Below, one piece after another: positions 47,755 through 56,350 of a stretch of 64,000 nucleotides of DNA. Under the pieces are notes generated by a model. It ran no database searches, was not told the origin of the DNA, and saw only the letters and a program-made list of their open reading frames with translations. Origin of the DNA: Halobellus sp. LT62 (GTDB taxonomy: Archaea > Halobacteriota > Halobacteria > Halobacteriales > Haloferacaceae); the NCBI RefSeq assembly GCF_037031285.1, contig NZ_JAYEZO010000002.1, positions 186,001-250,000 on the forward strand, given 5' to 3'. Both the position numbers and the translations under genes were made by a program. Each line of letters opens with the position of its first letter. Position 1 is the first letter of the stretch.

Positions 47755-48855
47755 ATGATCCGAAGAAACTTTCTCAGGACGGTCGCGGGCGGTAGCGCGG
47801 TCGCTATCGCCGGATGTATGGGCAACGGAGACGACGGTGGCGACGAGACTACCGAGCCGAGTTCGGGTGGGGGAGATTCGACTACCGCCGCCTCGTCGGA
47901 CTCCGGTTCGGACTCCGATTCCGGTGGCGGCACCGACCTCCCGGACCAGATGAACCTCGGACTCTCCTCGCCCGCTCGCGGGGTGTTTTCGTTCCCGCTG
48001 TGGCCCGGGCTACAGCGCCGTCTCGAGGAGCAGGGCTCGTCGATGTCGGCCGAAGCGTTTTCGGGACACACACCGACTGCCGGTGCGCTGGTCCAAGGCG
48101 ATATCGTGACGGGTTATATGGGGCTCCCATCGCTGCTGAAGGCCCAGCAGGAGGGCCTCCCGCTCGTCGCGATTCACAGCTTTATGCAGGAGTACAACTT
48201 CCCGATGGTCGCGCAACCGGACATCACTAGCTGGGATCAACTCGAGGGGGGCACGATCGCGATTCACGCGCCCACCGGTGCCACTTCGGTCATCTCTCAG
48301 TATATGCTCAACGAGGAGTTGGGTTCGACTGATTCCGTCGAACTGACGTACATCGTCGGGAGCGGGAACCGAGCGTCGGCCCTCAGAGCCGGCGACGTCG
48401 ACGCCACGTGTCTCCTCGCCTCGCCGGGTGAACAGCTCTCGGTCACCGGCAACGGAAACATCCTCGCGTACCCTCAAGATTACGAGGGACTGTCGAATAT
48501 GCTGACCAACGTGTGGGTCGCACTCGAACCGGACTTAGAGGAGCGATCCGATTCCCTCCAAGTGTTCGTCGACGAGATGCAGGCGTCGTACTCGCGGATG
48601 TTCGAGGGCGATCACGAGACGATCATCTCCGAGGCCGAGGAGTCGGGCGAGTACCCCGATTACGAACAGGAGGCGTGGTCGAACGCGTTGGAAATCGCCA
48701 CCGACTCTCCCCCGCTGTGGCCCGAATCCAAGGAGACGAGCCTGCCGGCCGAAAACATCGAGCGAACCCAAGATCTGCTCGTCGATATCGGCGAGATCGA
48801 AGAGGAGACCGCGAAACCAGTCAGCGAGATCGTCGATCGTCGATTCCTCGAGTGA
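47755..48855 (+). CDS. ABC importer 2: Tat-exported lipoprotein substrate-binding protein
   Basis: A 366-residue binding protein. The twin-arginine signal and lipobox (IRRNFLRTVAGGSAVAIAGC, 2-21) precede an acidic Ser/Asp/Gly linker and an NMT1/TauA-like domain (MNLGLSSPARGVFSFPLWPG). It begins a four-gene importer operon followed by an MFS carrier. The ligand pocket differs from importer 1, so the two systems probably take up different compounds or isomers. Start ATG 47755. Confidence 0.9.
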   Translation: MIRRNFLRTVAGGSAVAIAGCMGNGDDGGDETTEPSSGGGDSTTAASSDSGSDSDSGGGTDLPDQMNLGLSSPARGVFSFPLWPGLQRRLEEQGSSMSAEAFSGHTPTAGALVQGDIVTGYMGLPSLLKAQQEGLPLVAIHSFMQEYNFPMVAQPDITSWDQLEGGTIAIHAPTGATSVISQYMLNEELGSTDSVELTYIVGSGNRASALRAGDVDATCLLASPGEQLSVTGNGNILAYPQDYEGLSNMLTNVWVALEPDLEERSDSLQVFVDEMQASYSRMFEGDHETIISEAEESGEYPDYEQEAWSNALEIATDSPPLWPESKETSLPAENIERTQDLLVDIGEIEEETAKPVSEIVDRRFLE

Positions 48856-48873
48856 AGAGTTTCCGAGTACACT

Positions 48874-49644
48874 ATGGCTCTTCCAATTTATGCGGATAAT
48901 GTCTCGAAGTGGTATGGATCCGGAGAGCAGAAGGTACACGTACTCGATCAACTGAACCTGAGCGTCGACTCCGGGGAGTTCGTTGCGGTGCTCGGTCCGT
49001 CCGGCTGCGGGAAGACGACGCTGATCAAGATGATGGACGGCCTCGTCGACATCTCCGAAGGGGAAATCAGGATCGGTGACCGCTCCGTCTCGGAGCCGTC
49101 CACCGACGTCGCGATGGTGTTTCAGACCTTTCAGCTGTATCCGTGGCGATCGGTCCTCGACAACGTCGCTCTCGGACTAGAGATCCAAGGCGTCCCGAAG
49201 AGCGAGCGGTACGAGCGGGCCCGCGAGTGGATCGAGACCGTCGGTCTCTCGCGGTTCGAAGACAAGTACCCCTACGAGCTCTCGGGCGGGATGCAGCAGC
49301 GCGTCGGACTCTCTCGCGCACTCGTCGTCGATCCCGAGGTCCTCCTGATGGACGAACCCTTCGGAGCGCTCGACGCGCAGACGAAAGACACGCTCCAGAC
49401 GGAACTGCTCCGCCTGCTCGACGAGGAACAGAAGACGGTGGTCTTCGTCACCCACGACATCCGCGAGGCCGTGTTTTTAGCCGACCGGGTGGTCGTACTG
49501 GACAAGATCCCGACGTCGATAACGATGGAGTTGGACATCGAGTTCGACCGTCCCCGATGGAACCGACGCGGCGAGGTGGAGGGTACCAAACAGTTCGCCG
49601 AGTACGAACAACAGCTCCGAGAGCACCTCGGCCTGAGTGAGTGA
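48874..49644 (+). CDS. ABC importer 2: ATP-binding subunit (NitT/TauT type)
   Basis: A 256-residue ATPase with Walker A GPSGCGKTT (about 42-50), Q-loop FQTFQLYPW, signature LSGGMQQRVGLSRA and Walker B LLMDEPFGALDAQT, then the H-loop THDIREA. It follows the binding protein after 18 nt and precedes the first permease by 2 nt, so the operon is tight. Confidence 0.94.
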   Translation: MALPIYADNVSKWYGSGEQKVHVLDQLNLSVDSGEFVAVLGPSGCGKTTLIKMMDGLVDISEGEIRIGDRSVSEPSTDVAMVFQTFQLYPWRSVLDNVALGLEIQGVPKSERYERAREWIETVGLSRFEDKYPYELSGGMQQRVGLSRALVVDPEVLLMDEPFGALDAQTKDTLQTELLRLLDEEQKTVVFVTHDIREAVFLADRVVVLDKIPTSITMELDIEFDRPRWNRRGEVEGTKQFAEYEQQLREHLGLSE

Positions 49645-49646
49645 CG

Positions 49647-50465
49647 ATGAGTAGCGAGAACCCCTCTCCAAGCGCGTTTCTCCCGGACTCCGTGGGACGA
49701 TTCCTCCGCGGCGAGACCGTGGCCCGGAAGTACGTCCTTCGAGTTATCGCCGTGATCGTGGCGCTCGTGCTGTGGGACCAGTACGCGAGCACGCAACCGA
49801 CGTACTTCTTCCCGGCTACCGAGCGGATCGCGGGGGCCCTCGTAGAGCAGTACTACGAGTACAACCTCGTTCAGGCGTTCCTCGGCAGTATGTGGACCCT
49901 GTTTGTCGGCTTCGCGCTGGCCGTACTCGTCGGCATTCCGACCGGGCTGCTAATGGGGACCAACCGGTACGCCGAGGTCGTCTTAGACCCCTACGTCACG
50001 GCGCTGTATATCGCTCCGATCGCGGCACTGGTTCCGTTGCTGGTGTTCGCCTTCGGTGCGTCCTTCGAGACCCGGGTGGCGATCGTGTTCCTCTTCGCGG
50101 TGTTCGAGATCATCATCGACACCTACAAAGGCGCGAAAGCGACGCCCAAGGCGTCGATAAACGTCGCTCGTTCGTTCGGCGCGAGCCGGCTGTTCGTCCT
50201 CCGAAAGGTCGTCATCCCCTACGATATGCCGTACATCTTCACGGGTCTCCGACTGGCGATCGGGAGGGGGCTCAAGGGACTCGTTCTCGCGGAACTGCTG
50301 ATCAACTTCGCGAACTTGGGGGCGATCATCAGGATCTGGCAAGACGACTTCCGCCTCCAAGGCGTGCTCGCGATCGCACTCCTGTTTATGCTCGTCGGGA
50401 TCGTCCTGACGAAGGGGATGCAGTACCTCGAACAGCGGTTCTTCTACTGGGGTGACGAGCAATGA
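49647..50465 (+). CDS. ABC importer 2: permease subunit A
   Basis: A 272-residue six-helix permease of the NitT/TauT group. The EAA-type loop is INVARSFGASRLFVLRKVVIP (about 170-190). The start is ATG 49647; a GTG two codons earlier (49,641) is possible. Its stop overlaps the next permease (ATGA, 50,462-50,465). Confidence 0.92.
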   Translation: MSSENPSPSAFLPDSVGRFLRGETVARKYVLRVIAVIVALVLWDQYASTQPTYFFPATERIAGALVEQYYEYNLVQAFLGSMWTLFVGFALAVLVGIPTGLLMGTNRYAEVVLDPYVTALYIAPIAALVPLLVFAFGASFETRVAIVFLFAVFEIIIDTYKGAKATPKASINVARSFGASRLFVLRKVVIPYDMPYIFTGLRLAIGRGLKGLVLAELLINFANLGAIIRIWQDDFRLQGVLAIALLFMLVGIVLTKGMQYLEQRFFYWGDEQ

Positions 50466-51232
50466 GCACGGTCTCATTGGACCCGGAGCAGCGGACGGAC
50501 CGTCTGCTCTTGAACGCCGGGTTCTTCGCCGTCATCATCGCCGCGTACGTCGCGGTAGCCGCGCTCGTTGACGTGGTTCCGTACCCGCAGGAGATCGTGG
50601 CCGCGTTCTACACGCAGGTCACGACGGAGAACCTCACCGAGGCGACGGTCAACGCCCTGTACGCGATATTCACCGGCTACTTCCTCGCGGTACTCGTCGG
50701 CATTCCTATCGGACTGCTGATGGGCGTGTTCTCGCCGCTCGAGGAGTTCTTCGATCCCTACGTCGACGCGCTGTACGCCCTGCCGCTGGCGGCGATCGTC
50801 CCGGCGATGATCATCTGGTTCGGCACGGGGTTCAGCGTGCGCGTCGCCGGCGTGTTCTTCTTCTCGCTGTTCCCGATTCTGATTAACACGCTCAACGGGG
50901 CGAAGAACACCCCCGAGGACCTTCTCGAAGCCGCACGCTCCTTCGGTGCGGGGAAGTACTTCATCATCAAGAACATCGTTATTCCACACGAGGTGACATA
51001 TATCGCTACCGGACTGAGAATAGGTATTTCTCTTGCAGTGAAAGGACTGGTGGTCGTCGAGATCATCGTGTCCGTCACGGGATTCGGCGAACTCATCTTC
51101 AGATGGGGTGCAGCCGTCCAACTCGAGGGCGTGTTCAGTGTCGTACTGACGCTAATGGCGCTCGGAATCGTCCTCACGTCGCTGCTCACGAGAATCGAAA
51201 ATCGGATCGTCCACTGGGACGTCTCCGAGTGA
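50462..51232 (+). CDS. ABC importer 2: permease subunit B
   Basis: A 256-residue six-helix permease, homologous to subunit A. The EAA-type loop is LEAARSFGAGKYFIIKNIVIP (about 156-176). Around 50,990-51,060 the DNA is noticeably AT-richer than its surroundings, hinting at recent mosaic origin. With subunit A it would form a heterodimeric channel. Confidence 0.92.
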   Translation: MSTVSLDPEQRTDRLLLNAGFFAVIIAAYVAVAALVDVVPYPQEIVAAFYTQVTTENLTEATVNALYAIFTGYFLAVLVGIPIGLLMGVFSPLEEFFDPYVDALYALPLAAIVPAMIIWFGTGFSVRVAGVFFFSLFPILINTLNGAKNTPEDLLEAARSFGAGKYFIIKNIVIPHEVTYIATGLRIGISLAVKGLVVVEIIVSVTGFGELIFRWGAAVQLEGVFSVVLTLMALGIVLTSLLTRIENRIVHWDVSE

Positions 51233-51346
51233 GTCCTCGATCGGACTCTTCACCACGCTTGCGACGGTCTCTGTTGACCGCCGTTCACCCGACCGAGAAC
51301 CGCAGAATTATTTGATAGCAGATATACTAACATAATATAGTAATCG

Positions 51347-52648
51347 ATGTTTGGACTCACCGAGCGCGAAGTGCGATTCGCCGCCGTCATCTGCCTGACG
51401 CACGTCTCCCAGCACGCGTTCATTCGGTTGCTTCCGCCCCTGATTCCGGTGCTATCGGTGGCGCTGACGTACCCGCTCTGGAAACTCGGTCTGCTGATAA
51501 GCGTCTTCTACGTCGGGAGCGGTCTGGGACAGGCACCTCTCGGAGTCGTCGCCGACCGATACGAGTGGTCGGCGCTGTTGGTCGGCGGTATCGTCCTATC
51601 CAGCGTCTGTTACGTGGTGTTCGCGGTCGCTCCCCTCTTGGGGGGCTCCGTGCCCGCACTCGCGATCGTCGGATACACGTTCGAGGGGACGTTCGTGCTG
51701 ATGGCGGCGTCGATGTTCGTCTGTGGGGTCGGGACGGCGGTCGTCCACCCGGTCGGCTACCCGATGATCACGGCGAACGTCTCGACGGAGAACAAGGGCA
51801 CGCTCCTCGGGCTGTTCGGCAGCTCGGCGAAGTTCGGCGACGCCGTCGCTCCCATCGGCGTCGGCGTGCTCATCCTCGTGTTCGATTGGTCGACGATCCT
51901 CGTGATCTTCGGCGGGATCGGGATCGCCTTCGGGGCGATCCTCTTCGTCGTACTCAGGGGCGACGAGTTCGTCACCGCGCCAACGAACCCGCGATCGGAA
52001 GCGTCCGTTGCGGCCGACGAACCGGCCGATGATCGCGGGTCGTACCGGTACCCGATGGTTATCGTCTACGCGTTCTTCGTCGCGAAAATGTTCGCGTCGA
52101 ACGGCGTCAATACGTTCGTCCCCGCGTTTCTCGTGTCAGTCTACGGGTACACGATGTCGGTCGGAGGCGTGCAGTTCGGCGCGGAGTCGGTGGCCAACTT
52201 CTACTTCACGGCCCTCCTCGTCGCCGGAGCGGTCAGCCAAGTCGTTCTCGGTGTCGTCGCCAACCGGCACGATCCGCGCCTCGTCTTGCTCCTCGGATCG
52301 ATGGTCGGCACGCTGAGCTTACTCGCCCTCGGGGGGCTATCGATCTCTCCTGGGCCGCTGTTGGTCCTTATGATGGTTCTGGGCGTGAGTCTCTGGGGAA
52401 TCAGCCCGGCACGCGATGCGATCATCAGCGAGATCTCACCGGCCGGACGTGAGGGACGCACGTTCGGCTACTTCTGGACGGGCGTGATGCTCGTGGGTGC
52501 GCTGATGCCCGTCGCCGTCGGCCACCTCATCGAGACGACGGGGATGCGCCGCGGATTTACCGCGCTCGCCGTCGGGACCGTCTTGGCCGCCGGACTGATC
52601 GGACTGTTATTCACCGACCGTGTCGCGTTCGAGCCGAGACAGCGATGA
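51347..52648 (+). CDS. Major facilitator superfamily transporter
   Basis: A 433-residue secondary carrier with twelve predicted helices in two halves split by a hydrophilic loop (about 205-230). The MFS motif between helices 2 and 3 is recognisable (GLGQAPLGVVADRYEW, about 51-66). It lies 114 nt after importer 2 with its own AT-rich promoter (AATATAG about 10-20 nt before the start). It may export a product or take up a related acid. Confidence 0.9.
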   Translation: MFGLTEREVRFAAVICLTHVSQHAFIRLLPPLIPVLSVALTYPLWKLGLLISVFYVGSGLGQAPLGVVADRYEWSALLVGGIVLSSVCYVVFAVAPLLGGSVPALAIVGYTFEGTFVLMAASMFVCGVGTAVVHPVGYPMITANVSTENKGTLLGLFGSSAKFGDAVAPIGVGVLILVFDWSTILVIFGGIGIAFGAILFVVLRGDEFVTAPTNPRSEASVAADEPADDRGSYRYPMVIVYAFFVAKMFASNGVNTFVPAFLVSVYGYTMSVGGVQFGAESVANFYFTALLVAGAVSQVVLGVVANRHDPRLVLLLGSMVGTLSLLALGGLSISPGPLLVLMMVLGVSLWGISPARDAIISEISPAGREGRTFGYFWTGVMLVGALMPVAVGHLIETTGMRRGFTALAVGTVLAAGLIGLLFTDRVAFEPRQR

Positions 52649-52800
52649 AACAATTATAAAATGAAAAATATACTCAAAAATAACGAATACAGACTAGTGT
52701 TTTGTTATAATTTGACTGACTCTCGCTTTATCTGCTCTGCTATGGCCATTTGACGTGTTAACCAATACCAGTTTGAAAGTTAAAATAATATGAGTATCCG
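52649..52800. other. AT-rich spacer at the right edge of the catabolic island
   Basis: About 150 very AT-rich bases after the MFS stop, mirroring the AT-rich spacer at 29,222-29,388. No gene, integrase or direct repeat shared with the left edge could be found by eye. The rest of 52,801-53,000 holds the palindromes listed next. Confidence 0.5.
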
Positions 52801-52823
52801 TTCCTGCGAGGCAATCGAAGAAT

Positions 52824-52842
52824 GAAGCGCTCCGAGCGCTTC
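52824..52842. repeat. 19-bp hairpin GAAGCGCTC-C-GAGCGCTTC
   Basis: A perfect 9-bp inverted repeat with a one-base loop, in the non-coding DNA before ahcY. Two more stem-loops follow within 100 bases. Confidence 0.65.
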
Positions 52843-52853
52843 ACCGCCGACGA

Positions 52854-52868
52854 GCGGCCGCAGGCCGC
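52854..52868. repeat. Hairpin GCGGCC-GCA-GGCCGC
   Basis: A perfect 6-bp stem with a GCA loop, the same loop as in the second hairpin of the aminotransferase insertion (7,204-7,206). Confidence 0.55.
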
Positions 52869-52904
52869 GAGTTCGGCGGCATTTTTCCCTCTAGGTTTTT
52901 CCGC

Positions 52905-52946
52905 GACGGGTTCCCGCAGCGAACGCAGTGAGCGAGGAAACCCGTC
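52905..52946. repeat. Long imperfect stem-loop with a GCGAACGCAGTGAGCG-type core
   Basis: Outer arms GACGGGTT (52,905-52,912) and AACCCGTC (52,939-52,946) enclose a GAACGCAGTGAGCG-rich loop. The pairing extends imperfectly outwards through TTTTTCCGC and GCGAAAAA. It looks like a small non-coding palindromic element rather than a terminator, since ahcY starts only 55 nt downstream. Confidence 0.5.
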
Positions 52947-53000
52947 GTGCGAAAAAGGTAGGTCGGTAGCGTTTTGCCGTCCCTGTGGATAGGCGATACT

Positions 53001-54284
53001 ATGAGTGCGTACCCACCGATCAGCGAGCAACTCGACGACATCGAGGGCGCTCGCACCGAGGGACGGCGGAAGATGGACTGGGCGCTGCAACACATGCCTA
53101 TCCTGCGGGAACTCCGCGAGCAGTTCGCGGAATCGAAACCGCTCGACGGCCAAGTCATCGGGATGGCGATGCACGTCGAGGCGAAGACCGCGAACCTCGT
53201 CGAACTGCTGGCGCTCGGCGGCGCGGAGGTCGCGATCACCGGGTGTAACCCGCTCTCGACGCACGACGACGTGAGCGCGGCGCTCGACGCCAACGACGCG
53301 ATCACCTCCTACGCCAAGCGCGGCGTCGACGAGGACGACTACTACGCGGCGATCGAATCGGTCGTCGCCCACGAGCCGACGATCACCGTCGACGACGGGA
53401 TGGATATGGTCTACGCGATCCACGAGGACTACCCCGAACTCATCGACACCATCGTCGGCGGTGCCGAGGAGACGACGACCGGCGTCCATCGGCTGCGGGC
53501 GATGGACGCCGACGGCGAACTGAAGTATCCAGTCTTCGCGGTCAACGACACGCCGATGAAGCGCCTCTTCGACAACGTCCACGGGACGGGCGAGTCCTCG
53601 CTGGCGACCATCGCGATGACGACGAACCTCTCGTGGGCCGGTAAGAACGTCGTCGTCGCGGGCTACGGCTACTGCGGCAAGGGCGTCGCGAAGAAGGCCG
53701 CCGGGCAGAACGCGAACGTGATCGTCACCGAAGTCGAGCCGCGCCGCGCGCTGGAGGCGCATATGGAGGGCTACGACGTGATGCCGATGAACGAAGCCGC
53801 CGAGATCGGCGACGTCTTCATCACGACGACGGGCAACCGCGACGTCATCACGCGAGAGGACTTCGAGGAGATGCAAGACGGCGTCCTGCTCGCGAACGCC
53901 GGGCACTTCGACATCGAGATCGACCTCGACGCGCTCTCGGCGCTCGCCGTCGACGAGTACGAGGCTCGCGACGGGGTCCGAGCGTACGAGCTAGACGACG
54001 GCCGCCGTCTCAACGTGCTCGCGGAGGGTCGGCTCGTCAACCTCGCCTCGCCCATCGCGCTCGGTCATCCCGCGGAAGTGATGGACCAGTCCTTCGGGAT
54101 CCAAGCCGTCTGCGTCCGCGAATTCGTCGCGAACGGAGACGAATACGACCCCGGCGTCTACGACGTCCCCGACGAGTTGGACAAGGAGGTCGCCGAGATC
54201 AAACTCGACGCCGAGGGCGTCGATCTCGACGCGCTCACCGACGAGCAGGCCGAGTATATGAACAGCTGGAGCCACGGAACGTGA
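53001..54284 (+). CDS. ahcY: Adenosylhomocysteinase (or S-inosylhomocysteine hydrolase)
   Basis: A 427-residue NAD-bound hydrolase that splits S-adenosylhomocysteine to homocysteine and adenosine, keeping methyltransferases running. The NAD-binding motif GYGYCGKGVAKKAAGQ (about 219-234) and the substrate segments (ALGGAEVAITGCNPLSTHDD; HLVNLASPIALGHP-like block near 345-360) are typical. An SAH/MTA-deaminase homologue at 27,717 allows an alternative in which the true substrate is S-inosylhomocysteine, as in methanogens. Start ATG 53001; an open extension to 52,974 lies in the palindromic spacer. Confidence 0.95.
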   Translation: MSAYPPISEQLDDIEGARTEGRRKMDWALQHMPILRELREQFAESKPLDGQVIGMAMHVEAKTANLVELLALGGAEVAITGCNPLSTHDDVSAALDANDAITSYAKRGVDEDDYYAAIESVVAHEPTITVDDGMDMVYAIHEDYPELIDTIVGGAEETTTGVHRLRAMDADGELKYPVFAVNDTPMKRLFDNVHGTGESSLATIAMTTNLSWAGKNVVVAGYGYCGKGVAKKAAGQNANVIVTEVEPRRALEAHMEGYDVMPMNEAAEIGDVFITTTGNRDVITREDFEEMQDGVLLANAGHFDIEIDLDALSALAVDEYEARDGVRAYELDDGRRLNVLAEGRLVNLASPIALGHPAEVMDQSFGIQAVCVREFVANGDEYDPGVYDVPDELDKEVAEIKLDAEGVDLDALTDEQAEYMNSWSHGT

Positions 54285-54314
54285 TTCGGACCGCCGTCCG
54301 GGAGTAAGCGCCCC

Positions 54315-54740
54315 CTACTGGCCCCACGTCCACTTCGCGTCGAGCACGTATCGGTAGACGCCGCTTATGACGATCGCGATGGCGTTAGCCGCGAGGTAGG
54401 GCATCGATCGCCATTCGACGAGGAGATACAGCACCGCCAGCTGTATCGGGATCGCGGTGCCGCGGACGACGTTCGTCTTGAGCAGGCCTATGAGAAACTC
54501 CGCCGTCCCCGTGTTCTGCGTCGCCTCGAACGTCCACGCGTTGTTGAGAACGTACGAGAGGACGATCGTGATCTCGATGGCGAAGAGCGCACCGAGCAGG
54601 TAAAACAGGCCGGCGACGTCGACGAACAGCCACAACAGCGCCATCTGGATCCCGGCTGTCACCGCACCGACGATGACGAACCGGCGCAGCTGGAGCGCGA
54701 GCGGGCCGCTGTGGAGGTTGCGAAGGAAGTTCCGAACCAT
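54315..54740 (-). CDS. GtrA-family membrane protein
   Basis: A 141-residue protein with four membrane helices (about 20-40, 45-68, 85-108, 112-132). GtrA proteins help move polyprenyl-linked sugars across the membrane. The start is immediately after the sulfatase stop (TAG-ATG), so the two are co-transcribed and probably serve a cell-surface glycan. Confidence 0.88.
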   Translation of the reverse strand: MVRNFLRNLHSGPLALQLRRFVIVGAVTAGIQMALLWLFVDVAGLFYLLGALFAIEITIVLSYVLNNAWTFEATQNTGTAEFLIGLLKTNVVRGTAIPIQLAVLYLLVEWRSMPYLAANAIAIVISGVYRYVLDAKWTWGQ

Positions 54741-56189
54741 CTATCGGTAGCCGAGCGCTTCGAGTCGTGCTTCGAGGTCCTCGTCGACCGCTCCCGCTTG
54801 GCTCTCTCCCGGTCGTGTGTCGTCGCGCTCGGCTTCGCGGAGGAGTTCGGCGTGCGCGTCGACGATCGGCCTGAATCTCTCGATGACCGCTCGCACGTCC
54901 TCGTCGCGATCTGACGCCCGGTTCCGCTGCTGGGTCGGGTCGTCGGGCCGGTAGTACACTTCTTCCTCGTCCGCGTCGACGTTCCGGATGTACGTCCAAT
55001 CGCGGTCGCGGATACTCACGAGCAGGTCGCCGTCCGCCAGCGACCGCGGGATCGGCTGCGCGGTCACGTCCTCGCCGCGGACGGTGACCGAGACGACGGG
55101 GTCACCCGTCGGCCTCGTCCCATCGAGTACCGTCGAAACGAGCGGCTCGCCGAGCCATTCCTCTGGCGTATCGACGTCGAGCAGGCCCGCCACTGTGGGC
55201 GGAATCGAATCGAGTCCGACCTGCTCCTCGACGCGCTGTCCCTCCGCGCCCGGGACGTCGACGATGAACGGCACGTGAATCAGTTCGTCGTACAGCTTCG
55301 GGTAGTGTGCGAGGTGGCCGTGCTCTTGGAACTCCTCGCCGTGGTCGCCCGCGAGGATGACGGCCGTCTCGTCGTCGAGGCCGTTCGCCGACAGTTCGTC
55401 CAAGAGACGGCCGATGCTGGCGTCGACCTGTCTGGCGGCGGCCTGATACAGCGTCCGAAGGTCGTCGAGCGTCCGCTCGCCGACCTCCCAACCGAGGCCG
55501 GTCCGCGTGTGCGCGTGGAGCATCCGATGCGTCCCCACGAGCCCCGAAGAGACCTCGCGGATGTACCGCGGGGCGGGCACGTACGGCGTGTGAGTGTCCA
55601 TGTAGTGGATCCAGAGGAAGAACGGCTCGGAGGCGTCCTCGAAGAACTCGGTCGCGGCGTGTTCGACGTCGAACATCCGCGAGGTGTCCAGAAAGGGCCG
55701 ATCGTCGGCGTTGCCCGCGAGCCGCGATCTGATGCGTCTGATCGGCGACGCGGCCAGCTGGAGCCACGCCTCGACGGTCGGATGCGTCGCGAGGTATTTG
55801 CTGTAGATGCTCGATCCCACGCTGGCGACGAACGGCTCGAACTCGTCGAAGCCGTCGTCGTAGCCCCAGTGAGAGGTCAAAAACCCGTTCGCCGCGTTGA
55901 ATCCGCCGGTCGCGACGCCCCCGTCGGAGACCGTCCGCGCGAGCGTCGGCACGTCCTCGACGCCGATTTCTCCGGAGTCGGCGAACACCGGCCGCGAGGC
56001 GAGTATCGACGGGAACGAAAACGGCGTCCAGTTCCCGTTCGCGAACGCCCGCTCGAACACGGTCCCGCGCTCGGCGAGTTCGTCTATCACCGGCGTATGG
56101 CGCGCTCGGTCGTACGCGCCGATCGCGTCTGCTCTGAGGGAGTCTACGGTGACGAGAACAACGTTCGAGACGGGCGTTTCAGAGTTCAT
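54741..56189 (-). CDS. Sulfatase-family hydrolase (alkaline phosphatase superfamily)
   Basis: A protein of about 482 residues (start MNSETPVSNVVLVTVDSLRA; an ATG five codons upstream at 56,204 is possible). VTVDSLRAD supplies the first metal aspartates and ILAGDHGEEFQEHGHLAHYP (about 275-294) supplies the later DHG/H ligands. Near the nucleophile, PFSFPSILASRP has serine rather than an obvious CxPxR sulfatase cysteine. It may thus be a phosphoglycerol or phosphonate-type esterase. No signal peptide is apparent. Haloarchaea have several such genes in surface-polysaccharide regions. Its promoter has a palindrome. Confidence 0.87.
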   Translation of the reverse strand: MNSETPVSNVVLVTVDSLRADAIGAYDRARHTPVIDELAERGTVFERAFANGNWTPFSFPSILASRPVFADSGEIGVEDVPTLARTVSDGGVATGGFNAANGFLTSHWGYDDGFDEFEPFVASVGSSIYSKYLATHPTVEAWLQLAASPIRRIRSRLAGNADDRPFLDTSRMFDVEHAATEFFEDASEPFFLWIHYMDTHTPYVPAPRYIREVSSGLVGTHRMLHAHTRTGLGWEVGERTLDDLRTLYQAAARQVDASIGRLLDELSANGLDDETAVILAGDHGEEFQEHGHLAHYPKLYDELIHVPFIVDVPGAEGQRVEEQVGLDSIPPTVAGLLDVDTPEEWLGEPLVSTVLDGTRPTGDPVVSVTVRGEDVTAQPIPRSLADGDLLVSIRDRDWTYIRNVDADEEEVYYRPDDPTQQRNRASDRDEDVRAVIERFRPIVDAHAELLREAERDDTRPGESQAGAVDEDLEARLEALGYR

Positions 56190-56241
56190 CTGTGTGTGCG
56201 GCATCGTTCCGAACCTGAAACCGGCACTATCGGAACGAAGT

Positions 56242-56258
56242 ACTATCTCACAGATAGT
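56242..56258. promoter_or_regulatory. Inverted repeat ACTATCT-CAC-AGATAGT in the sulfatase promoter
   Basis: Perfect 7-bp arms with a 3-nt spacer lie directly downstream (minus-strand sense) of the TATA-like TTAAATA at about 56,258-56,264, where a repressor would occlude the transcription start. Confidence 0.5.
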
Positions 56259-56320
56259 ATTTAAGACATATATACCCGCGGATTTCTATCGGATCGCGTC
56301 GCGGGGTGCGGTGCGTCCGG

Positions 56321-56326
56321 TTTAAA
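56321..56326 (+). promoter_or_regulatory. TATA-like box of hjc
   Basis: TTTAAA is centred about 27 nt before the hjc ATG at 56351, the right distance for a leaderless transcript. Confidence 0.5.
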
Positions 56327-56350
56327 TCCCTCTCCGCGCGAGTGTGAAGT

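Noticed and set aside
47496-48071. N-terminal extension of M24 protein B
   Set aside because: It crosses the divergent promoter and the importer-2 signal peptide region in antisense; the creatinase N-domain begins at 47495.
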